Below are positions 60,901 to 64,000 of a DNA stretch of 64,000 nucleotides, in pieces; the first letter of the stretch is position 1; each line of letters starts with the position of its first letter. The notes beneath the pieces were generated by a model that searched no databases, had not been told where the DNA came from, and saw only the letters and a program-made list of their open reading frames with translations. Source of the stretch: NCEH01 sp043195095. GTDB taxonomy: Bacteria; Pseudomonadota; Alphaproteobacteria; Rhizobiales; Xanthobacteraceae. A program made the position numbers and the translations under genes. The stretch is from NCBI RefSeq assembly GCF_043195095.1, contig NZ_JBAFWN010000006.1, one strand, 5' to 3'.

Positions 60901-60927
60901 GTGATTGGAGAGAGCACCCATGGCTGA
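57916..60927 (+). CDS. soxA: Sarcosine oxidase alpha subunit
   Basis: 1003 residues, the expected size: an N-terminal ferredoxin-like domain (FNGRTVEGYAGDTVASALLA), an NAD(P)/FAD region with VVGAGPAGLAAALAASERGA near 175, and a C-terminal aminomethyltransferase (GcvT)-like THF domain from about 600. The THF domain captures the methyl carbon as 5,10-methylene-THF, which GlyA can then use. ATG overlaps the soxD stop by 1 bp, and soxG starts 8 bp before its end. Confidence 0.96.
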   Translation: MAQSHRLPTGGRVDRARPLTFAFNGRTVEGYAGDTVASALLANGITLVGRSFKYHRPRGILTHGADEPNALLSVDRGTGRVDPNNRATVVEATPGLKVASQNHWPSLEHDIGAVNDLLSPVLVAGFYYKTFMWPRSFWDKVYEPKIRAAAGLGVAPALPDADRYVHRNAHCDVLVVGAGPAGLAAALAASERGARVILADEQGEMGGSLLHETTARIDGVSAAEWVTQALAALASRPNVILLPRTTTFGYYNHNHVVLTERVTDHLAQPDAKLPRERLWQVRAKAVVIATGAHERPLTFADNDRPGIMLAESVRVFLNRYGVAPGRRIVFATNGASAYRAAADAKAAGLDVTLVDLRPEAQIGPERALVAGIPLLAGHTVVGSTGGKTLTGLIVAPVDSAGKVGARRTLPCDCAGVSGGWTPSVHLFSQSRGKLAFRDEIDAFVPGTSVQAERSAGACKGTYDLAEILAEGWAAGRAASGVSGTRVFMAAPATATGFKPARVLPTDADPKKVRAFLDFQNDVTAKDIGLAVREGFQSVEHVKRYTTNGMATDQGKTSNMAALGILSDLLGKPIPQVGTTTFRPPYTPVTFGAIIGSARGALFDPIRKAPLHDWAAEHGAEFENVSLWRRAWYFPKAGEDMHGAVNRECKAVRESVGIFDASTLGKIEVVGPDAAEFLNRIYPNAWLKLEPGKCRYGLMLKEDGFVFDDGVVARLAPDRFHVTTTTGGAPRVLAHMEDYLQTEWPDLKVFATSTTEEWAVIALQGPKARDVLAPFVSDIDLSPEAFPHMAIRTGHIMGVPTRLFRVSFTGEMGYEINVPADYARAVWEALYAYGQRFGITPYGTEAMHVLRAERGFVIVGQETDGTVTPDDLGLGGMVSKLKPDFVGKRSLARPDMSVPNRKQLVGLTSLDSTTVLDEGAQVVADTAQPMPMKMLGHVTSSYWSAACGHPIAMALIEGGRARMGETLHVTTPAGFTAVKVGAPVFFDADGKRVNGAVIGESTHG

Positions 60928-61486
60928 CGCCCAGACCCTCGCCCGCCGCACCCCGGTGCTGGCGCCCGCCGCCAGCGGGCGGGTCACGCAAGTGACGCCG
61001 CTCGCCCCCGCCGCGCGGTTCGTGCTGCGGATCCGGGACGCCGAGACCGTGCCGGCCGGAACGATCGCCGGCTTCGACTTCTCCCGCGCGATCAACACCT
61101 GCTCCGGCACCCCGGGCCGCTTCGCCGCCCGCCTCGGGCCGGACGAATGGCTGATCGTTGCGCCCGAAGCAGAGGGCGCGCAGGTGTGCGCAGAGCTGGA
61201 ACAGGGCCTCGCCGGCCGGTTCTTCTCTCTGGTGGATGTGGGCAGCCGCAATTGCGGCATCCGCGTCGCCGGCCCCCATGCCCGCGACGTGCTCAATGCC
61301 GGGATCGCGCTCGACCTCGCCGACACCGCCTTCCCGGCGGGGAGCGCCACGCGCACGCTGCTTGGCAAGGCCGACGTGGTGCTGGTGCGCGCCACGCAGG
61401 AGGACAGTTTCCAAGTCGAATGCTGGCGCTCGTTCGCGCCATATGTCCACACCTACCTGAACGAGGTGGCGCAGGAGTTCGCCTGA
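60920..61486 (+). CDS. soxG: Sarcosine oxidase gamma subunit
   Basis: 188 residues, GcvT-like fold of SoxG proteins (LRIRDAETVPAGTIAGFDF, GRFAARLGPDEWLIVAP, DVGSRNCGIRVAGPHARDVL, WRSFAPYVHTYLNEVAQEFA). Completes the heterotetramer. The ATG giving MADAQTLARR overlaps the soxA stop by 8 bp. Convergent with gcdH across repeat copy C. Confidence 0.94.
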   Translation: MADAQTLARRTPVLAPAASGRVTQVTPLAPAARFVLRIRDAETVPAGTIAGFDFSRAINTCSGTPGRFAARLGPDEWLIVAPEAEGAQVCAELEQGLAGRFFSLVDVGSRNCGIRVAGPHARDVLNAGIALDLADTAFPAGSATRTLLGKADVVLVRATQEDSFQVECWRSFAPYVHTYLNEVAQEFA

Positions 61487-61557
61487 GCCGTCCTTGAAGC
61501 GCCTGTGGGCTCTCCAAAGCAACGATGGAACGGTACCCGGCGCTCTCGCCCTTCCCG

Positions 61558-61666
61558 GTCATGCCCGGCCTTGTGCCGGGCATCCACGCCAGCGTGCCGA
61601 GACATGGCCTGAAGGCCTTTACACCGCGCCGCGGGGATAGCCGGGACACGCCCGGCCATGACGGCG
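61558..61666. repeat. Dispersed intergenic palindromic repeat, copy C
   Basis: Starts GTCATGCCCGGCCTTGTGCC and ends GGGACACGCCCGGCCATGAC, with CGGGCATCCACG and a decayed GCGGGGATAGCC as inner halves. Same plan as copies A and B. Sits between convergent soxG and gcdH, a natural place for a shared transcript end. Confidence 0.7.
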
Positions 61667-61684
61667 TTGAGGCGAATGCCACTC

Positions 61685-62905
61685 TCAGAAGAACGCCTGG
61701 ATGCCGGTGATGGCCCGGCCGAGAATGAGGGCGTGCACATCGTGCGTGCCCTCATAGGTGTTCACGGTCTCCAAATTCTGCGCATGGCGCATCACATGGT
61801 AATCCTGCTGGATGCCGTTGCCGCCGTGCATGTCGCGCGCGACGCGGGCGATATCCAGCGCCTTGCCGCAATTGTTGCGCTTCATGATGGAAATCATGTC
61901 CGGCGCCATCTTGCCTTCGTCGAACAGCCGGCCCACCCGCAGCGAGCCCTGTAGCCCGAGGGCGATCTCGGTCATCATGTCCGCCAGCTTCTTCTGCACC
62001 AATTGGGTGGCCGCCAGCGGCCGGCCGAACTGCTTGCGGTCGAGCGTGTATTGCCGCGCCCGTGCCAGGCAATCCTCCGCCGCGCCGAGCACGCCCCAGG
62101 AAATGCCGTAGCGCGCCCGGTTGAGGCAGCCGAACGGCCCCTTAAGGCCGGAGACGTTCGGCAGAAGCGCCTCCTCGCCCACCTCGACCCCGTCCATGAC
62201 AATCTCGCCAGTGATCGAGGCGCGCAGCGAGAGCTTGCCGCCGATCTTGGGCGCGGAGAGCCCCTTCATGCCCTTCTCCAGCACGAAGCCGCGGATCTCA
62301 TTGCCGTGCGCCTCGGACTTCGCCCACACCACGAAAACATCGGCGATGGGGGCGTTGGAAATCCAGGTCTTGGTGCCCGACAGGCGATAGCCGCCGTCGA
62401 TCTTCACCGCCTTGGTCTTCATGCCGGCGGGATCGGAGCCGGCGTCCGGCTCGGTCAGGCCGAAGCAGCCGACAAAATCGCCCGAGGCGAGCTTCGGCAG
62501 ATATTTGCGCCGCTGCGCCTCGTCGCCATAAGCGTGGATCGGATACATGACGAGCGAGGATTGCACGCTCATCATGGAGCGATAGCCGCTGTCCACCCGC
62601 TCCACCTCGCGCGCGACCAGGCCATAGGCCACGTAGGAGGCGCCCGCGCCGCCATATTCCTCCGGCACCGTCACGCCCAGCAGGCCGAGTTCGCCCATCT
62701 CGTTGAAGATGGCGCGATCGGTCTTCTCGCTGGCATAGGCCTCGATCACGCGGGGCGCCAGCTTGTCCTGGGCATAGGCGTTGGCGGCGTCGCGGATCAG
62801 CCGCTCATCCTCGGTGAGCTGATCGTCCAGCAGGAACGGGTCCGACCAATCGAAGGCCGGGGCCTTGGCATGGGCCACGGGATCAACCTTCGACGCATGT
62901 GACAT
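61685..62905 (-). CDS. gcdH: Glutaryl-CoA dehydrogenase-type acyl-CoA dehydrogenase
   Basis: 406 residues, the size of GcdH, which oxidatively decarboxylates glutaryl-CoA to crotonyl-CoA in lysine/aromatic breakdown. Motifs: PEEYGGAGASYVAYGLVARE, CFGLTEPDAGSDPAGMKT, TLDRKQFGRPLAATQLVQKKLADM, DMHGGNGIQQDYHVMRHAQN, and the catalytic Glu in TVNTYEGTHDVHALILGRAI. Start at the ATG giving MSHASKVDP with a GGGAGG site; upstream frame unsupported. No partner genes adjoin. Confidence 0.92.
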   Translation of the reverse strand: MSHASKVDPVAHAKAPAFDWSDPFLLDDQLTEDERLIRDAANAYAQDKLAPRVIEAYASEKTDRAIFNEMGELGLLGVTVPEEYGGAGASYVAYGLVAREVERVDSGYRSMMSVQSSLVMYPIHAYGDEAQRRKYLPKLASGDFVGCFGLTEPDAGSDPAGMKTKAVKIDGGYRLSGTKTWISNAPIADVFVVWAKSEAHGNEIRGFVLEKGMKGLSAPKIGGKLSLRASITGEIVMDGVEVGEEALLPNVSGLKGPFGCLNRARYGISWGVLGAAEDCLARARQYTLDRKQFGRPLAATQLVQKKLADMMTEIALGLQGSLRVGRLFDEGKMAPDMISIMKRNNCGKALDIARVARDMHGGNGIQQDYHVMRHAQNLETVNTYEGTHDVHALILGRAITGIQAFF

Positions 62906-62972
62906 GACAACCTCCCAGATGCGGCCCTGCGGGCCGGCTAACCGTTTGCTCGCGCCCATCATCGTGCCGGTT

Positions 62973-63410
62973 TCAGGCACCCGCCACGACGGCCATGGCC
63001 TGGCGCGCCACATCCAGCACGCGCAGGCTCAATTCATCCTGCCGCGCGGCGATCTCGTCCAGATCGAACCAGCGCGTATCCAGTGCATCGTCGGCGGCCA
63101 GCGCCTCGCCGTTGCGCCAATGGCACAGCACCGCCACCAGCACGTAATGATGCAGCACCTCGCCCTGCGCGTCCCGGTCGAGCGCGTCCAGCGCGCAGAG
63201 GGGCGGACCGGCCAGCGCCTCGACGCCGGTTTCCTCCCGCAGCTCGCGCACCGCCGCCTCGGCGGCGGTCTCGCCCCATTCGATGCGCCCGCCGGGAAAG
63301 CCCCATAGCCCCTGGTCCGGCGGATTGGCCCGCTGCACCAGCAGCACACGGCCCGCCCGCACCACCACCGCGAGCGCGCCGCAGCCGGGCCGGCGGACCG
63401 CCCCCTCCAT
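62973..63410 (-). CDS. Nudix hydrolase
   Basis: 145 residues. The Nudix box is complete: GGRIEWGETAAEAAVRELRE followed by ETGVEA, about residues 39-65. Hydrolyses a nucleoside-diphosphate-linked substrate; which one is unknown. The ATG at 63410 overlaps the last base of the GGDEF gene's stop (TGATG); a GTG one codon earlier is possible. The layout implies translational coupling to the diguanylate cyclase. Confidence 0.9.
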   Translation of the reverse strand: MEGAVRRPGCGALAVVVRAGRVLLVQRANPPDQGLWGFPGGRIEWGETAAEAAVRELREETGVEALAGPPLCALDALDRDAQGEVLHHYVLVAVLCHWRNGEALAADDALDTRWFDLDEIAARQDELSLRVLDVARQAMAVVAGA

Positions 63411-64000
63411 CACAACCGCTCCGCTGCGAGGTCCGGCGCCGCCACCACGCGGTTGCGGCCCTCGCGCTTGGCCTCGTAAAGGGCGGCGTCCACCGCCGCG
63501 AGCAGGCTGTCCGGGGAGCCGGGGACGCGCGGCACGGTCGCCGCCGCGCCGAAACTCGCCGTAAGCCGGCGCGCGGGCACGCCGGGATGCTCGATGCCCA
63601 GCGCGGCGACGAGCCGGCGCACGTCCTCGGCGAATTCCACCGCCCCGTCGAGATCCGTATCGGGCAACAGCACCACGAATTCCTCCCCGCCATACCGCGC
63701 CGCCAGATAGGCCGTGCCCGCGGTCGCGGCCGAGAGCATCCGGGCCACGCTGCGCAGCGCGTCATCCCCCGCCAGATGGCCCCGGCCGTCGTTGAACAGC
63801 TTGAAATGATCCACGTCCGCCATCACCAGCGCGAGCGGCCGCCGCAGATCGCCGGCGCGCACCCAGTCTTCCGACAATTGCACGTCGAAGGTACGCCGGT
63901 TGGCGAGGCCGGTCAGCCCGTCCATCCGCGCCAGCGCGGCGAGGCGGCCGTTCTGGCTGCGCAATTCCTCGGTGCGCTCCGACAGGCGCTGGTTCATCTC
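63410..64000 (-). CDS. GGDEF diguanylate cyclase, C-terminal part (runs off the window)
   Basis: At least 196 codons visible; the 5' end lies beyond base 64000. A coiled-coil-like linker (MNQRLSERTEELRSQNGRLA) leads into a GGDEF domain starting RMDGLTGLANRRTFD, with active site RYGGEEF. The RxxD inhibitory site expected nine residues upstream of the active site is absent (GTAY), so product inhibition by that route is unlikely. Sensor domain unknown because it is outside the window. Overlaps the Nudix gene start. Confidence 0.9.
   Translation of the reverse strand, partial: EMNQRLSERTEELRSQNGRLAALARMDGLTGLANRRTFDVQLSEDWVRAGDLRRPLALVMADVDHFKLFNDGRGHLAGDDALRSVARMLSAATAGTAYLAARYGGEEFVVLLPDTDLDGAVEFAEDVRRLVAALGIEHPGVPARRLTASFGAAATVPRVPGSPDSLLAAVDAALYEAKREGRNRVVAAPDLAAERL

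Noticed and set aside
1..64000. tRNA or rRNA genes, CRISPR arrays, insertion sequences, prophage genes
   Set aside because: No T-loop-like GGTTCRA contexts in intergenic DNA, no spaced identical repeats, and no transposase, integrase or phage protein motifs were found on reading both strands.

Overview
The window is GC-rich, densely packed chromosomal DNA. It fits an alphaproteobacterium of the order Hyphomicrobiales (Rhizobiales). The reasons are the rhizobial-type choline uptake genes choXWV, the soxBDAG and gbc/dgc gene sets, an alphaproteobacterial-looking csp promoter, and dispersed intergenic repeats of a kind common in Bradyrhizobium/Xanthobacter relatives. The genus cannot be fixed from sequence reading alone. 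An exact parS site at 1459-1474 and a one-mismatch copy at 46541-46556 suggest an origin-proximal stretch of the main chromosome. I saw no tRNA, rRNA, CRISPR array, transposase or phage gene.

Layout. 0-5.8 kb: M20 amidohydrolase, 6-phosphogluconate dehydratase, a D-2-hydroxyacid dehydrogenase and an L-2-hydroxyglutarate oxidase. 5.8-12.7 kb (minus strand): one tightly coupled operon encoding a NitT/TauT-type ABC importer, two short-chain dehydrogenases, a creatininase and two agmatinase-family ureohydrolases. A LysR gene is divergent across a 30-bp near-perfect palindrome. 13.7-16 kb: aldehyde dehydrogenase and a GntR regulator. 16.5-21.4 kb: orphan LivJ-type binding protein, 3-hydroxyisobutyrate-type dehydrogenase, quinone reductase and malonyl-CoA synthetase. 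21.6-24.6 kb: M32 carboxypeptidase, flavin reductase, cold-shock protein and a 45-residue basic protein. 24.6-30.9 kb (minus strand): N-carbamoylsarcosine amidase-like enzyme, polyamine-type ABC importer, and a PA5396/PA5397-like pair (M19-family protein plus DUF5943-type protein), with a divergent LysR gene.

32-61.5 kb is a nearly complete choline/glycine-betaine catabolic locus. ChoXWV imports choline. BetA and a BetI-BetB fusion protein make glycine betaine. GbcAB demethylates betaine to dimethylglycine. DgcAB with dedicated EtfAB gives sarcosine. SoxBDAG gives glycine. GlyA and SdaA convert glycine through serine to pyruvate. Two GlxA/AraC-type regulators sit inside the locus. A 19-bp motif is shared (18/19) between the sdaA and soxB upstream regions. 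Between glyA and choV lies an unrelated-looking divergent pair, an HTH-citrate synthase fusion and a CaiB/BaiF CoA-transferase, separated by a palindrome. 61.6-64 kb: glutaryl-CoA dehydrogenase, a Nudix hydrolase and a truncated GGDEF protein.

A unifying reading (inference): several separate entry routes converge on sarcosine and glycine. These are betaine demethylation, creatinine opening plus ureohydrolase action, and N-carbamoylsarcosine hydrolysis. The points I rate highest are the in-frame BetI-BetB regulator-enzyme fusion with BetI-box-like sites beside it, and the creatininase operon that has two intact ureohydrolases where a classical creatinase would be expected.
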